Source of the DNA: Cordilura impudica
Lineage: Eukaryota; Arthropoda; Insecta; Diptera; Scathophagidae
DNA: 64,000 nt
Reading direction: 5' to 3'
Assembly (NCBI GenBank): GCA_963682025.1
Contig: OY821517.1
Span: 229,069,928-229,133,927 of the forward strand
Position numbers and translations under genes: made by a program. Below are positions 32,387 through 44,813 of this stretch, in pieces. Every line of letters starts with the position of its first letter. The stretch's first letter is position 1. The notes under the pieces are model-generated. The model ran no database searches and was not told the origin of the DNA. It saw only the letters and a program-made list of their open reading frames with translations.

Positions 32387-35300
32387 ACTGTTCCTCATTA
32401 CCTTATTTCGAAGCAAAAATGGGGAACGACCAAAAATTAAAAATTTTATTGGACACTGGCAGCAACAAAAATTACATCAACCCTAAATTTATAACAAACC
32501 CAAAACAAAACGAAAGAAATTTTAACGCAAAATCCGTTAAGGGAGACATTAAAATTACACAACACAAATTTTTGAAATTGTTTGATGATACTCCCATAAA
32601 ATTTTTCCTTTTACCAGAATTAGAAACATTTGATGCAATATTAGGGAATGATAGCCTGAAGGAATGTTCAGCTGTCATTTATACAGCGGAGGACTATTTC
32701 ACCATTAGTGGGGATAGGAAAATTCCAATTAAACAATTCATTTCTCAGAATGTTAATAATATTGAAATCAGGACAAACCATCTTTCAGGGAGTCGAAAAA
32801 AATTATTGGAAAACATCTTCGATCGCCACAGGAATTTATTTGCGGACCCCGACGAAAGCCTTACGTACACAACTAGGGTGGTAGGTGAGATAAGAACAAC
32901 AACTGAAAATCCCGTTTATTCTAAAAATTATCCTTATCCAATGGCTCTTAGGAGTGTTGTGGACGATGAAATATCCAAGTTATTAAGGGACCAAATAATC
33001 CGACCATCGCGTTCTCCCTACAACTCACCAATTTGGATAGTCCCCAAAAAACAGGATGCATCCGGAAGGGATAAGTATAGAGTTGTGGTAGACTTTAGGA
33101 AACTTAATACAGTAACCATCGCGGATAAATACCCCATCCCCGAGATAAACGACGTGCTTTCACATTTGGGAGGGAATAAATATTTTACAGTCATCGATTT
33201 AAAGAGTGGTTTCCACCAAATACCCCTTAGGATGGAAGATATAGAAAAAACGGCATTTTCGGTCAACAATGGAAAGTATGAATTCTTGCGATTGCCGTTT
33301 GGATTAAAAAATGCTCCATCGATATTCCAACGTGCGCTGGATGACATTTTAAGGGAACACATTGGTAGGAGGTGCTATGTTTATATTGATGATATTATCA
33401 TCTTCAGCAAAGACGAGGATTCACATTTCAAAGACCTGGAGGCCATTTTCAAAACACTAAATGAGGCTAATATGAAAATACAGCTGGATAAATGCGAGTT
33501 TTTCAAGGAGGAAGTCGAATTCCTCGGGTTCATCGTTTCTTATAACGGAATAAAAGCTAACCCAAGGAAAGTTCAGGCAATTGTAGAATTCCCCTATCCT
33601 AATAATGTGAAGGAACTTCGATCGTTCCTTGGTCTTTCAGGATACTACAGAAGATTCATAAAAGGATATGCGAACATCGCAAAGCCACTGACGAAACTCT
33701 TACGAGGAGACGGAGGCTTGATATCCAGAACAGAATCAAGCAGGAGGAAAATTGAACTGGATAATGAAGCGAAACATGCTATTGATAATTTGAAAAACGC
33801 CCTAATATCACAGGAGGTGACATTATCGTATCCTGACTTCCACAAAGAATTCCAGTTAACTACAGATGCATCCAATGTTGCTATCGGAGCAGTACTTAGC
33901 CAGGACGACAGGCCAATTTCCTTCATTTCGAGAACATTAACGGGATCGGAGGAAAATTATGCAGCGAACGAAAGAGAAATGTTGGCTATAATCTGGGCCC
34001 TAACAAATCTAAGAAACTATCTATACGGATCAGTCAAAGTCATAATTTACACCGACCACCAACCCCTGACTTATGCTTTGAGCAATAAGAATAATAATGC
34101 GAAGATGAAAAGATGGAAATCGATATTGGAGGAATACAACTACGAAATGCAGTATAAACCAGGTAAAAGTAATGTTGTGGCCGATGCACTCTCTAGACCC
34201 CCTGGAACGAACATCAACTCTCTAACAGGAACAGTGCATAGTAGCGACAGCTCTCCAGAGGAACTCATAGCTAGTGTCGAAGTGCCCATAAATGCATTCA
34301 AAAATCAAATCTTTTTGCAAATGGACGATACTCCAGCATACCAATTCCAAATAATTTTCCCAGGTTATCATAGACATTCGATTACGGAACCGGAATATGA
34401 TACTGAAAAACTAATTTCCATCTTGAAAAGATACCTTAACCCGTCTGTTATCAATTGCATTAAAACGCCAGAATTTATTATGGGAAAAATTCAAGAAATT
34501 TACCCACATCATTTCGGAAATTTTAAAATTCGGTTTACTCAAAATGTTGTCGAAGATATTTTGTCTGAATCCGATCAGGAAACTCTAATTATAGAAACAC
34601 ATAACCGCGCGCATAGAAATGCTGTGGAAAATAAGATACAGATATTGGAAAAAGCGTACTTTCCCAGCATGTTTTCTAAAATCAAAAGAATATTGAAAAT
34701 GTGCTCCACATGCAGGAAAAATAAATACGATAGACATCCCAACCAACCGAAATTGAACGCTACACCAATACCAAACTACCCAGGTCAGGTTATTCATATT
34801 GACATTTTTTCAACCGATAGGAAATTGGTATTGACAGCCATAGATAAATTCTCAAAGTACGCCCAAACGAAAATTCTTCAGGGAAAATCAATAGAAGATA
34901 TTAGGAGACCCTTGAGGGATATTTTGTTTTTCTATGGAGTTCCCAAAACGGTTGTCATGGACAACGAAAAATCATTGAACTCTGCAACCATACTTTTCAT
35001 GATGAAGGATGAATTGGGTATAGAGGTATTTACAACACCACCATACAAAAGCGAAGCCAACGGTCAAATTGAAAGATTCCATTCAACATTAGCCGAAATT
35101 TTAAGATGTCTCAAAGATGAAGGTATTTGCAGGAATTTTGAAGAACTATTGGAAAGGTCTGTTAACGAATATAATCACTCAATACATTCCACAATCGGTA
35201 GGAAGCCAGTCGATATGTTTTTCGGGAGGACTGTGGATTTCTCCCCTGGAAGCTATGAAAGAACCAGGGAAAATAACATCACGATGCTGAAAAGGAAACA

Positions 35301-35505
35301 GGAAAAGGATTTGAACTACCACAACAAAGATAAAAAAGAAGTTAAGCAATACATACCCGGACAAGAGATTTTCGTAAGAATTAATAAAAGATTAGGTACT
35401 AAATTAACCGAAAAATTCAAACGTGAACTAGTGAAGGAAAATAGACATTCGACCGTAGTGACCGAAAGTGGGAGAGTCGTTCACAAAAAACATATAAAGA
35501 ACTAA
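32381..35505 (+). CDS. pol: Pol of errantivirus B
   Basis: Numbering from the in-frame ATG at 32419: protease LLDTGSNKNYI at about residue 11, reverse transcriptase VVVDFRKLN near 218 and YIDDIIIF near 322, RNase H TTDASNVAIGAVLS near 480 and TDHQPL near 545. The integrase zinc finger ends CSTCRKNK near 760, and the core residues sit in HIDIF (793), VMDNEKS (846) and NGQIERFHS (880). All key residues appear intact. The C-terminus has a conserved basic tail (EKFKRELVKENRHSTVV). Made as Gag-Pol by frameshift. It ends 33 bases before the env ATG. Confidence 0.95.
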
Positions 35506-35525
35506 ATCTTATTACATTTTCTTAC

Positions 35526-35527
35526 AG
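35526..35527 (+). promoter_or_regulatory. Candidate env splice acceptor of B
   Basis: TTATTACATTTTCTTACAG, a good pyrimidine tract and AG, ends at 35527, ten bases before the env ATG at 35538. Confidence 0.7.
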
Positions 35528-35537
35528 GTTATTCCTG

Positions 35538-36917
35538 ATGCTTGGATACTCCATAGGTGAGTTCCAGATAATGGATTACTCCAACTCTAGACTAGTCGTG
35601 ATCAATACAGGAACGGCGAAAATTCAAAACGGTGTGTTCAAACTTGTCCACACGATTGACCTGAGGGAATACGAAGATATTATAGGGAAATTGGAGAACG
35701 GAATTGACTTACGCGACAACGATGATAACTCATTATTACCTTACTTATCCTATACCATATCACAAATTAAATCCTGTTTAACCAGACTAAAATCCAAGAC
35801 GATGGCAAAGAGGTCTCTTGACTTCATTGGTACCGCCTGGAAATGGTTAGCCGGCAGTCCGGACCACCATGATTTCCAAATAATAGAAGATAAAATGAAT
35901 AATGTTCTAGTTAACAATAATAATCAAATTGTAATCAATCAACTAACAATAGATAAAGTAAATCAACTCTCAAAGGTTACTAATAACATTTCTAAACTAT
36001 TAGAAAATAAGGATAAAGGTGAAAAATTGTTAGATTTTAAGTATAAACTTGAAATTATTAAAGAGGAACTATCTAATATCGAATATGCCATCCATTGGGC
36101 TAAATCAAACATTGTTAATTCATTTATTTTTTCTAATACTGAGGTTAATACTTTGAGAGATATTTTTTACAATGATAATATTCCATTTGGTAATATGGAC
36201 GAGTTACTAAATTTTTCAAAAATTAAAGTCGCCTCGAATAATAATGAAATTGTTTACATTGTCAATATTCCAACAACTAATAATGAAAATTGCGACAATT
36301 TGTTAATTAAACCTGTAAGAAAAGATAATAAAATAATTAAGACAATATTTAAAAATGTTTTGAAATGTAACGATAAGATATTTGGTATAAAAAATGACTG
36401 CAAGAATTATAATAAGATAAGTATTTGTGAAATAGATAATATCTTGGACATCAGTAATTCTGACTGCATCCCAAATCTGCTGAAAAGTAAACCATCCCGC
36501 TGCACAACAACCAACGACGAGCATGTGGCACCAGTGGAAGAAATAGATGACAGCATGATATTATTAAACGAATACAAAGGGCAAATTGAAATAGACAATT
36601 CAACAATCAACATAGCTGGTACGTTCATAGTTCATCACCTGAATTCTACAGTACGAATTGGAAATCGAACATACTTAACAACCCAAGTCTCCCTTACTAA
36701 ACCTTTACCTGCCCTACTGCAACCAAGTAGCTCTAGTATCCAGGAACAAGTGATAACATTGGAAAGAATGGAGGCAGTTAATGTTAACAACTCTCACATA
36801 ATCGACAAACTGCAAATCGAAAATAAAATAAATCTAACCATCAACATTGGACTGGTAATGACCATCATAATATCAGCTACCATTATCTACTTTATAAGAA
36901 GGAAGAAGAAGAAATGA
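35538..36917 (+). CDS. env: Env of errantivirus B
   Basis: 459 residues from ATG 35538. No clear signal peptide follows this ATG, so a spliced leader could add one or the true start could differ. The region near residue 88 has a basic cleavage site (AKRS) followed by a hydrophobic fusion-like segment and the WKWLAG motif shared with gypsy-type Envs. The central part has long polar helices rich in Asn. A transmembrane segment (INIGLVMTIIISATIIYFI) lies near residues 435-455 and is followed by RRKKKK and the stop. The HTIDL...E phrase near residue 36 resembles other errantivirus Envs, and A has a similar one (HTIYL). The protein would mediate membrane fusion. Confidence 0.9.
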   Translation: MLGYSIGEFQIMDYSNSRLVVINTGTAKIQNGVFKLVHTIDLREYEDIIGKLENGIDLRDNDDNSLLPYLSYTISQIKSCLTRLKSKTMAKRSLDFIGTAWKWLAGSPDHHDFQIIEDKMNNVLVNNNNQIVINQLTIDKVNQLSKVTNNISKLLENKDKGEKLLDFKYKLEIIKEELSNIEYAIHWAKSNIVNSFIFSNTEVNTLRDIFYNDNIPFGNMDELLNFSKIKVASNNNEIVYIVNIPTTNNENCDNLLIKPVRKDNKIIKTIFKNVLKCNDKIFGIKNDCKNYNKISICEIDNILDISNSDCIPNLLKSKPSRCTTTNDEHVAPVEEIDDSMILLNEYKGQIEIDNSTINIAGTFIVHHLNSTVRIGNRTYLTTQVSLTKPLPALLQPSSSSIQEQVITLERMEAVNVNNSHIIDKLQIENKINLTINIGLVMTIIISATIIYFIRRKKKK

Positions 36918-37122
36918 AAACCACAAAGATCGAAATAATTCATCCAAAAATAATGTAAAGTCCAATAAAACGGAGCAGAGAATAGAAATTGCAGAGAATG
37001 TTCAAATAAGCACCAACCCAAAAACCTCCCTATCATTACCATCAAGAGGTCCCAAAAACAAGAAGATTCATGACCTTCCATTTTTTTGAAATATGGCTAT
37101 TCATGCGGGGACGCATGAACTT
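36918..37122 (+). other. 3' untranslated region of B with a hairpin
   Basis: 205 bases between env and the purine tract. A perfect hairpin TTCATGCG-GGGA-CGCATGAA sits at 37100-37119. Confidence 0.7.
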
Positions 37123-37133
37123 GAAGGGGGAGG
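37123..37133 (+). promoter_or_regulatory. Polypurine tract of B
   Basis: GAAGGGGGAGG abuts the 3' LTR and would prime plus-strand synthesis. Confidence 0.85.
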
Positions 37134-37513
37134 AGTTAACAACAGAAATACTATAGAACCATAAAAAAAACAACAACAACAGCTACAACAGATAACAACT
37201 ACAAAACGTGCCAACGCTAAATTGTCAATTCAACAAAACACAAATATTTCAACACAACAACAACTGCAACGAATTGCCCAACAGTAAATTCTCAGACGAA
37301 ATTTAAGCCACACGCGCAGCAAATAAGTGGCCTGATGGTGGGAAACACAACATCAGCAGTTTTCCAGTATTTTTATTATTATATTTAGAAGTTTTTAATT
37401 GTAAATTCTTGCAGTCAGTTTGAAGAGTTTGATAATAAAGGTTTGTTGCTAAAATTAATTAGCAACATAAAAAAATATTTTTTTTTAACTTTTAATAAAA
37501 TAAATCCTTAATT
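37134..37513 (+). repeat. 3' LTR of B, uninterrupted
   Basis: 380 bp, AGTTAACA...CCTTAATT. It preserves the empty CGCG site into which element A inserted in the 5' LTR. Confidence 0.95.
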
Positions 37514-37517
37514 TATA
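37514..37517. repeat. Target site duplication of B, right (TATA)
   Basis: TATA after the 3' LTR, matching 22189-22192. Confidence 0.85.
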
Positions 37518-37821
37518 TAACCAAAATGCATGCCGATCAGCAACCACGATGACCAAAAAGCAAACACCGAAATAAATCCGAAATAATAGAAAAGAAGAAA
37601 ACCAACCCAAAGAATTTGCTGAAATAATTTGGTATTAAGTTTAACAAATTGTTTACTTTTTCATTTACATTTATTATAAAGAGGGTATCAAAGATTCGGC
37701 ACAGCCGAATTTAACACTCTTACTTGTTTTTATTTAGATTGTTCAAAAAAATTTTCTTTTGTTTTTGAAAAAGACACTTTAATTTTTTATTAAATGTTAT
37801 TGTAAATAAAAAATTTCAAAT
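37518..37821. other. Flank of errantivirus B with a mini-me-like end
   Basis: No gene. At 37680-37735 the text GAGGGTATCAAAGATTCGGC, then ACAGCCGAATTTAACACTC and TTACTTGTTTTTA, resembles the 3' end of mini-me-like repeats. Confidence 0.5.
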
Positions 37822-38162
37822 TGCTTTGTAAAGGATAACTTTTTGTTCACTTTATTAAATGTTTTTTTATGTGTAAACATCTATGCGCTCAGGGGGTAAA
37901 AATCTATTTCACAATACAATCACAAAAACAGCGTAAGGGAAAAACGGTGCAAAGGTTTTGATTTAAATTTATTTAGCTGATTCAACAACCAACAGAAAGC
38001 GCCATGAATGTATAGCAATCAACTGCAACCCTCAAGTATAACAACCATAGCAGTTGCTTGCTATACATAACTAGATGGCTCTTACTGTTTGATTTTAATT
38101 GATGTGTACATAGATATTTACACATCTCCCCTGAGACCGGACCTTCGTAGTTTTTTTTTATT

Positions 38163-38350
38163 GTCAACTAAATTTTCAAATATTTTTGCTCGGACAATTT
38201 ACATTATTGTTCACTGTTTTAAATGTTTTTTTTTCAACCAAATTTTCAAATACTTTTGCACGGACAATTTACATTATTGTTCACTGTTTTAAATGTTTTT
38301 TTTCAACTAAATTTTCAAATACTTTTGCACGGACAATTTACATTATAACC
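38163..38350 (-). repeat. 68-bp tandem repeat, three copies
   Basis: Same unit as at 15165-15291, with one unit more. Confidence 0.85.
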
Positions 38351-38356
38351 CGTTGT

Positions 38357-38372
38357 CCTGTCACGGTCGCCA
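38357..38372 (-). promoter_or_regulatory. tRNA-Arg type primer binding site, right copy
   Basis: TGGCGACCGTGACAGG on the minus strand, as at 15292-15307. Here the 412-like element has lost everything past the leader. Confidence 0.8.
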
Positions 38373-40500
38373 TAATGAGTTCGGCTTTAAAGACCGAACT
38401 TTATTTTAAAACTTGAATAAAACAGTTCAATGGTTACTTCTATACTGTATGCTTTATTAAAATCATTTGGTAATTTATATCTATAATTATAATTAAACTT
38501 ATATTAAAACTAAAAGCTACGCGAGTTTATGGGTATGTGAAAATACGTGTCATAAGAAATGCGATCCAACGAACTGAAAGTGTGTCGTTCGTTGGCATTA
38601 AATGTTATTAAATATTTAAGTCAGTAATTGATATTAAATATTTAAAGTATTAGTCATTCATTTTAGTGTCAGTAATTTATATTAAATATTTCGAGTATTA
38701 CTCATTCATTTGGTATTTTCACTACATTAAGTTTAAAATAATCACGCAAAGTCACGCACAGTCACGGAGACATTCAAATCTCATATGTATAAGGAAAGGA
38801 ACAGTTTTAATTAAAACTTTGTTTTTTATGGGTTAGATTTTTTTTTATATACTTAATTATTCATCAGCATGATTTTAGCAGATTCAATTTTATCTTTTAT
38901 ATTTCTTTTATATACTTTGCCAGACATGCACTTCTGGATTTATTTCACTCTATTATATTTTAATTTTTGTCAGGGATGCCAATGCACTTTCTGGACTTTT
39001 TGTTATTAAAAAATAAATTTTATACTTAATAGTTTATGGTCATCTTCTACCAGGATAGTATTTATAATGCAGGATCGCCATGTGGTGATGGGACTTTTGT
39101 TGGTGCTTCAAACAAAACGAGATGTTTACTGTTTAAAGTATATATTAAGACTATTATATAATGACTGCTATGTATAATGCATAGCGACTGAACCTGTGTT
39201 TCATACGGAACTGAACTGAACTTTAATGATTTATACTTGCTTTACATATCTAAAAACTTTATTCTAACTTACATTAAAATATTGAGTGGATTACTCAATA
39301 TTTGAAACATTCTATATATGTTTATGCTGTTGCATTATTTGAGTTTGTCAAACTGTCAGTTTATCATAACGTTATTCTAATTAAATTGTATCAATAGATT
39401 CGATAACTTGTACAAATTGCTGATACACATTAAAATATTTGTTTACAATATATTTGGTTATGACCAATATTCACTGTAAACAATTCTATGCGTCACAATT
39501 CTATGCGTACTTATAAATCTTAATGTGTGCTTACAATGCACCCTATATTTACGACTACACTACAGTGAGCACCAAAAAAGCATTGTTCTAATTGTCACAT
39601 TCGTTGTCGAAATTTGTCGATCGAAATTATATTTTTTTTTTCCAAAATTAGATACTAAGATTAATTTTACTCTGTCCAAGTTAACGAATTATGGCCCCTG
39701 GTTAAAAGTAAAAGTGAATTCAGGTCTCACGTTTGGCCGTTTCCTTTAAATAATTAACCAAAATATGTAATTTCGATTGCTGACATTGTATTGCATTTTG
39801 ATGGTCGTTCTTCAATATATTGATGGACAAATTTTCAACTTTTCTGCACTTTGTTTATGCACCAGCGAGACGAAATTGAAAGTTATCAATGATATTAAAT
39901 GTGATGTTAAAAAACGCAAGTCATAGGATCAAGTGTACGTGATATTGTTGGCGACCAACACTGTAAAAATTTAAAGAAGCTTCCAATTGAATAAAGCCAG
40001 TAAAAAAATGTAGCCATTGAAAAAAAAGATATATTTCTGTATGATTTGGTGAAGCAATTGTAACTTCTGTGTATTTCATAGAGAAAAAATTAAGAGATTT
40101 GTATGAAGGAAAAAAAGCGTTTGCATAATCCACAACCATACGTATGAAATTTCATGTTTTCATGTCAAATAATATTTAGATATAAGAAAAAATAATAAAA
40201 TTACAATAAAACAACATTTGTGCGAAAAAGATTTAAATATTAAAAATAAATATATGTATATTTGCATTTTGAAAATTAATAAAGTAATTGGAAAAAAATA
40301 ACATTTGTATGAAATACTAGATAAAGAAAGAATTATTTAAAAATTTTATTTCGAAAATTATGTAATAAAATAAAAATAAATTAAATAATCAGTTCGTTGG
40401 TGACTACTGAACAGAAAACACACAAATTCTTAGTGTCTCTTACCTTTTTCAATAAAACGTTTGTTTAACATCTCAATTGAGTGATTGTTACTTGTATTTA

Positions 40501-41612
40501 ATGACAAGACCATTTAAACGCAAAAGGGGCAACTACTGGACCCCTTTGCAAGCCCTGGATGAAGATGATGATGGAGATCCGGTGGACTCAGATGAGACGA
40601 CTGATCCCAAAATTAAGAAAGTCAAGGAGCACGTGCCTCCAATTAAGGTTTTGGCTGAAACAGGTGAAATTATTCATAATCTGTTGTCTGCAAAAGGTAT
40701 TGTAAATTACCGCATTAAGAGAATGTCCATTGGTACAAAAATATTTTGTGATTCATTTGCTTCACATGATGCTATTTAATCAATTTTGTGTGAAAAAAGT
40801 ATCAATTTTTTACACACGATAAGAAAACTGATCGCGTATTTAAAGTAGTTTTGTTTGGTCTTGAAAACAAAACAGAAGCTGAACTAAAATCTGAATTGAC
40901 CTTGAGGAATCTGAAGTGCATTGAAGTCAAACGCATTGACAAATCTTTTGAAACCTTCATTGACACTATTTATGTAATCTCTTTTGAAAATGGTTCTCTC
41001 AAACTGAATGATTTCAAAAGGGATCACAAATGCATATTTCGTACTCTAGTAAGATGGGAGTATCAAAGAAAGAAGAAAAACAGAATAGTACAATGTTATA
41101 ACTGCCAAATGTATGGCCACGGTGAAAAATGGTGCTCAATTAGAACGAAGTGTGCACACTGTTCTGGTAAACACAAAACAATTGATTGTAATGTAACTAT
41201 TATAAAATGCGCTAACTGTAATGGTAATCATAAGTCTTTTGATCTCTCCTGCCCAAATAGAGAGATGTACTTAGAAATGAGAAGTAATTTTACAAATAAA
41301 AAGTTAAATAAGAGAAATGTTCCACGATCAAACAATAACAATGCGATCATATATAATACCACTCAATTCCCTCACTTACCCAAACAACAACAAGTGAGTG
41401 TACAACAACAGATCAAAACTCAGGCAAACAGTCCAAACCAAAATTTGTCATACGGTGAGAATTTAAAAACAAATAATTTGTTATCAGTGCAAGAGATAAC
41501 TCAACTATCAATGGAAATCATAAATAAATTAAAAGACTGTACATCTAAAGAGCAACAGTTCAATGTATTAACAGAATTAGCTATTAAGTATTTATATTTT
41601 AATATTAAATAA
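40501..41612 (+). pseudogene. LINE ORF1 (zinc-knuckle protein), second family
   Basis: Begins at ATG 40501 (MTRPFKRKRGNYWTPL). A TAA at 40777 ends the first piece, and a frame change in an A run near 40793 leads to the next piece. That piece shows VVLFGLENKTEAELKSEL and three CCHC-type knuckles: CYNCQMYGHGEKWC, CAHCSGKHKTIDC and CANCNGNHKSFDLSC. A Gln/Asn-rich linker and a C-terminal helix with CTSKEQQFNVLTELA follow. The TAA at 41610-41612 overlaps the ORF2 ATG. RNA-binding role by family. Confidence 0.85.
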
Positions 41613-44276
41613 TGAATACGCATATGAAAATAATGTTTTGGAACGCAAGAAGTATTCGTGGTAAAATAATTGAATTTTTCAACCTAATTGTTTATAAAGA
41701 TATTGATATTTGTTTGATAACTGAAACTTGGTTGGATAGTGCTTCAAAATCTTCACATCCAATGTTTAATTGTTTACGCTTTGATCGTCTAAACAGACGA
41801 GGTGGTGGTGTTGCAATTGTTATAAAGAAAACAGTAAATTTTCAACAATTGCAATGCATTAGAACTAAAATGATCGAAAATATTGGAATAGAGCTCACAT
41901 TAGAACAAATGAATCTGAAATTATATTGTGTATATTTCCCGGGGGGTCAAAAAACATCTGAAATTTTGCCAATTTATAGACGAGACATTCGAAAGCTACT
42001 AAGTTTACAGGGTAATTTCATTTTATGTGGTGACTTAAACAGCAAACATCGGTATTGGGGATGCGCCAGAGCGAATGCATACGGAAATCATACGGAAATG
42101 ATTTAACTTTTCAGTTTCCTTTTTCTGTAATGTTTCCAAATAGTCCCACTCACATACCAACTTCTAGAAGATCCCGGCCTTCAACTATTGACCTAGTGTT
42201 ATCAAACATTCCCGAGTACATTTCTCATCCAGAGGTTCTACACACATTGTCTTCGGATCATTTACCAGTAGTTTTCTCCCTTAACTGCTCTTATTCGAGA
42301 TTAGTAAATTTTAAATTAAATTTTAATAAGACCAATTGGAACAGGTATACTGCAAAACTCAATTCGTTATTCGCCTTAGAATCAACTGATAACGATAGAA
42401 TTACTTCTGTTGACCAAGTCGACGAAATGGTCAACAATTTTTCAAATGCAATTCTCACCTCTATAAGTTCCAGTATACCGACTATCCCAAATTCACACAG
42501 GAATTTCATAAGATTACCTAATGAAATTATCGAACTCATAAGGGTAAGGAACTATTTAAGACGGCAGTGGCAAAGATACAGATACTTAACGGATATCGAA
42601 GCTTTTAAATGCTACGATTCTTTAGTTACATCTGCAATATGGAATCACTGAAATCGACAATGGAATGAGAGACTAGAAAGACTTGATAAACGTTCAAAAC
42701 CTTTTTGGAACATAACGAAAGTTTTAAGAAAAAAAATTTCCAATATTCCCTCATTGGTAAACCAAAACTTAAATATACATACAGATTATGACAAAGCAAA
42801 TGCTTTTGCAGAAACCTATTCCATAACCACCACATCTCTGATAACCTTGGATGTCAGGCACTCACACAAGTTGTACAAGATACCCTAACCGATCATAACA
42901 ATTCCCTAAACAATTTAACACCTCATTCTGAACTTATTTCAGAAGCTTCAATAAAATATATCTTGAAAGGTCTTAAGACTAGAAAATCTTGTGGGCTTGA
43001 TAATGTTAAAAATGAATTCTTAAAAAATCTTCCAGTATCTGGAATAAAACCTTTAACCTCTATTATAAACATTTGTCTAAAGCTACAGTATTTCCAAAAG
43101 CCTTGGCGTAATGCAAAAGTTATACCTATCCTCAAAGTGGGTAAAACCGCTAGCGATACGGGAAGCTATCGGCCAGTTAGCTTACTCAGTGGTTTAAGTA
43201 AAATATATGAAAAAATTTTAAAAGAAAAATTAAGTCTCTTTATTGATAGATACAATATTATTCCCAAAGAGCAGTTTGGTTTTCGACCCTTCCACAACAT
43301 TACACATGTAAAACGCATTGAAAACTTTGTGAAAAGTGAATTTGCTAATCAAAGGTCAACCGGTATGGTGTTATTAGATATAGAAAAAGCTTTTGATACA
43401 GTATGGCGTAATGGCTTTATATACAAATTATTTAACTATGGGTTTCCTCACTACCTTATAAATATTGTACAAAGCTTTTTAAAAAATCGCAGATTTAATG
43501 TTTTTGTAAACTCCGCATCTTCAGAAACTTATAACATAGATGCTGGTGTTCCACAAGGCTCTGTCTTAGGACCTCTATTATATTTAATATACTGTTCAGA
43601 CATCACTAAGAATGCAGAATGCAACTATGCTTTTTATGCCGACGACACTGCAATTTATTGTGCTGATACTCTTCCTCAGCCCATCATATCCAATCTACAA
43701 AATGCCCTTGATAGCCTTTTCGAATATTTTGTTAAATGGAAAATTAAAACAAATGCTGGGAAATCGCAAGCTGTATTTTTTACGAAAAAAACCAGTTCTT
43801 GTAACCTCCCCAGTTCAAATTTATTACTTAGTGGTACAGACATTCCCTGGTTTAGTTACGTTAAATATTTGGGAGTTTTCTTGACCGACGTTTAACTTTT
43901 AATGAGCACACGACCAATATTATTAAAAAAATTTAATATTGCCATTAAATTATTATACCCTTTAATTAATAGAAAATCAAGGCTTAATTTGTGCAACAAA
44001 ATTACAGTTGTAAAAACAATTTTTCAGGCTATCGCCTTATATGCTTGTCCAGTTTGGGGAAGTTGTGCTAAAACACACATTATTAAAATTCAAATTTCTC
44101 AGAAAAAACTTCTGAAAATGATTATGAACTTACCCTGGCATTTTAGCACTCGAAGACTACACAATTTATGTAATGTTGATTACATAAATGACCGAATTCA
44201 TGATATTACTTCGAATTTTCGTTGTACATGTAATCATTCAAGTAATGATTATATATCGAGCCTTTACGCTTAGTCC
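41612..44276 (+). pseudogene. LINE ORF2: endonuclease and reverse transcriptase, second family
   Basis: Starts at ATG 41612. The endonuclease has FWNARSIRGKIIEF, CGDLNSKHRYWGC and SSDHLPV. A direct 11-base duplication (CATACGGAAAT twice, about 42077-42098) causes the frameshift that ends the first piece at 42106. A TGA at 42649, a further shift near 42820-42900, and another near 43895 break the rest. The reverse transcriptase (42963-43895) shows FGFRPFHNITHVK, LLDIEKAFDTVW, GVPQGSVLGPLLY and YADDTAIYC. The thumb-like C-terminal piece runs to 44273. Clearly inactive, but all domains are still recognisable. Confidence 0.85.
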
Positions 44277-44813
44277 ATAAAAAAAAATCATGAATTTAAA
44301 ATATCAAAACATATTCTATTTACTTTCTTTTTGTTCTATAAGCATTCATGCCTTATTACAATTAATACTTTTGCCATTTTTTCAGCAGTTAACTGCTTCA
44401 CTTACAATATATATAAATACTATAAGTATGTTTATAATTTTTTTTTTAGTATTGTAAATACTATCCTATTCTATAATAACTCTAATGAAGGTTTTTCGAT
44501 CATAAAAATTTTCCTTCCCGATCTAATTCATTATTAATTATATGCGTATTAAAAATTCAAATGACTGTTATATGTTATAGATGTAAGGTAGCTTTAACCA
44601 ACTCTCTCTCTTAGAAATTTTATTGTTTTTATAAAGTATGATTTTGAAATAATAATAATAAAAAAAAAAAATTAATAATCCTTCATTTTTCAATTGTTTA
44701 AATTGTTAAATTTTGACCGCTTGTTGTCATGATTTCTCTGCATTATTTATTTTGAAGACACAAACAAAAAAAGTTTGCATGGTGAACAAACATATATTTA
44801 CATACAATTGAAC
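44277..44813. other. LINE 3' UTR and AT-rich flank
   Basis: No gene. The first roughly 390 bases are the LINE 3' UTR. The rest is unassigned. Confidence 0.5.

Larger units (their letters stand above)
22193..37513 (+). mobile_element. Errantivirus B (endogenous insect retrovirus), split by element A
   Basis: About 7.9 kb of this interval is element B and the rest is element A inserted in B's 5' LTR. B has LTRs of about 380 bp beginning AGTTAACA and ending CCTTAATT, a tRNA-Lys type primer site, gag, pol and env on the plus strand, and a purine tract before the 3' LTR. The two LTRs differ by a one-base indel near the CAACAAA(A)CACAAA phrase, as far as the eye can tell, so B is also a young insertion. 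All three main frames are open. Confidence 0.9.
37822..40846 (+). repeat. 3-kb direct duplication, right copy
   Basis: Partner of 14832-17881. Differences include a third 68-bp unit (38163-38350), a deletion of about 50 bases near 38878, loss of the GCAGGATC array, an 18-base TGAGTGGATTACTCAATA insertion near 39285 and a 30-base insertion near 40017. Unlike the left copy it continues into a complete LINE. Confidence 0.9.
40390..44670 (+). mobile_element. Second Jockey-like LINE, nearly full length
   Basis: Starts CAGTTCGTTGGTGACTACTG and ends near an ATAATAATAATAAAA tract at about 44650-44670. It has ORF1 and ORF2 in the same order, and the same TAATG junction, as the LINE at 5.3 kb, but the protein sequences differ clearly, so it is a different family. 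A target duplication could not be confirmed. It carries multiple frameshifts and stops. Confidence 0.85.
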
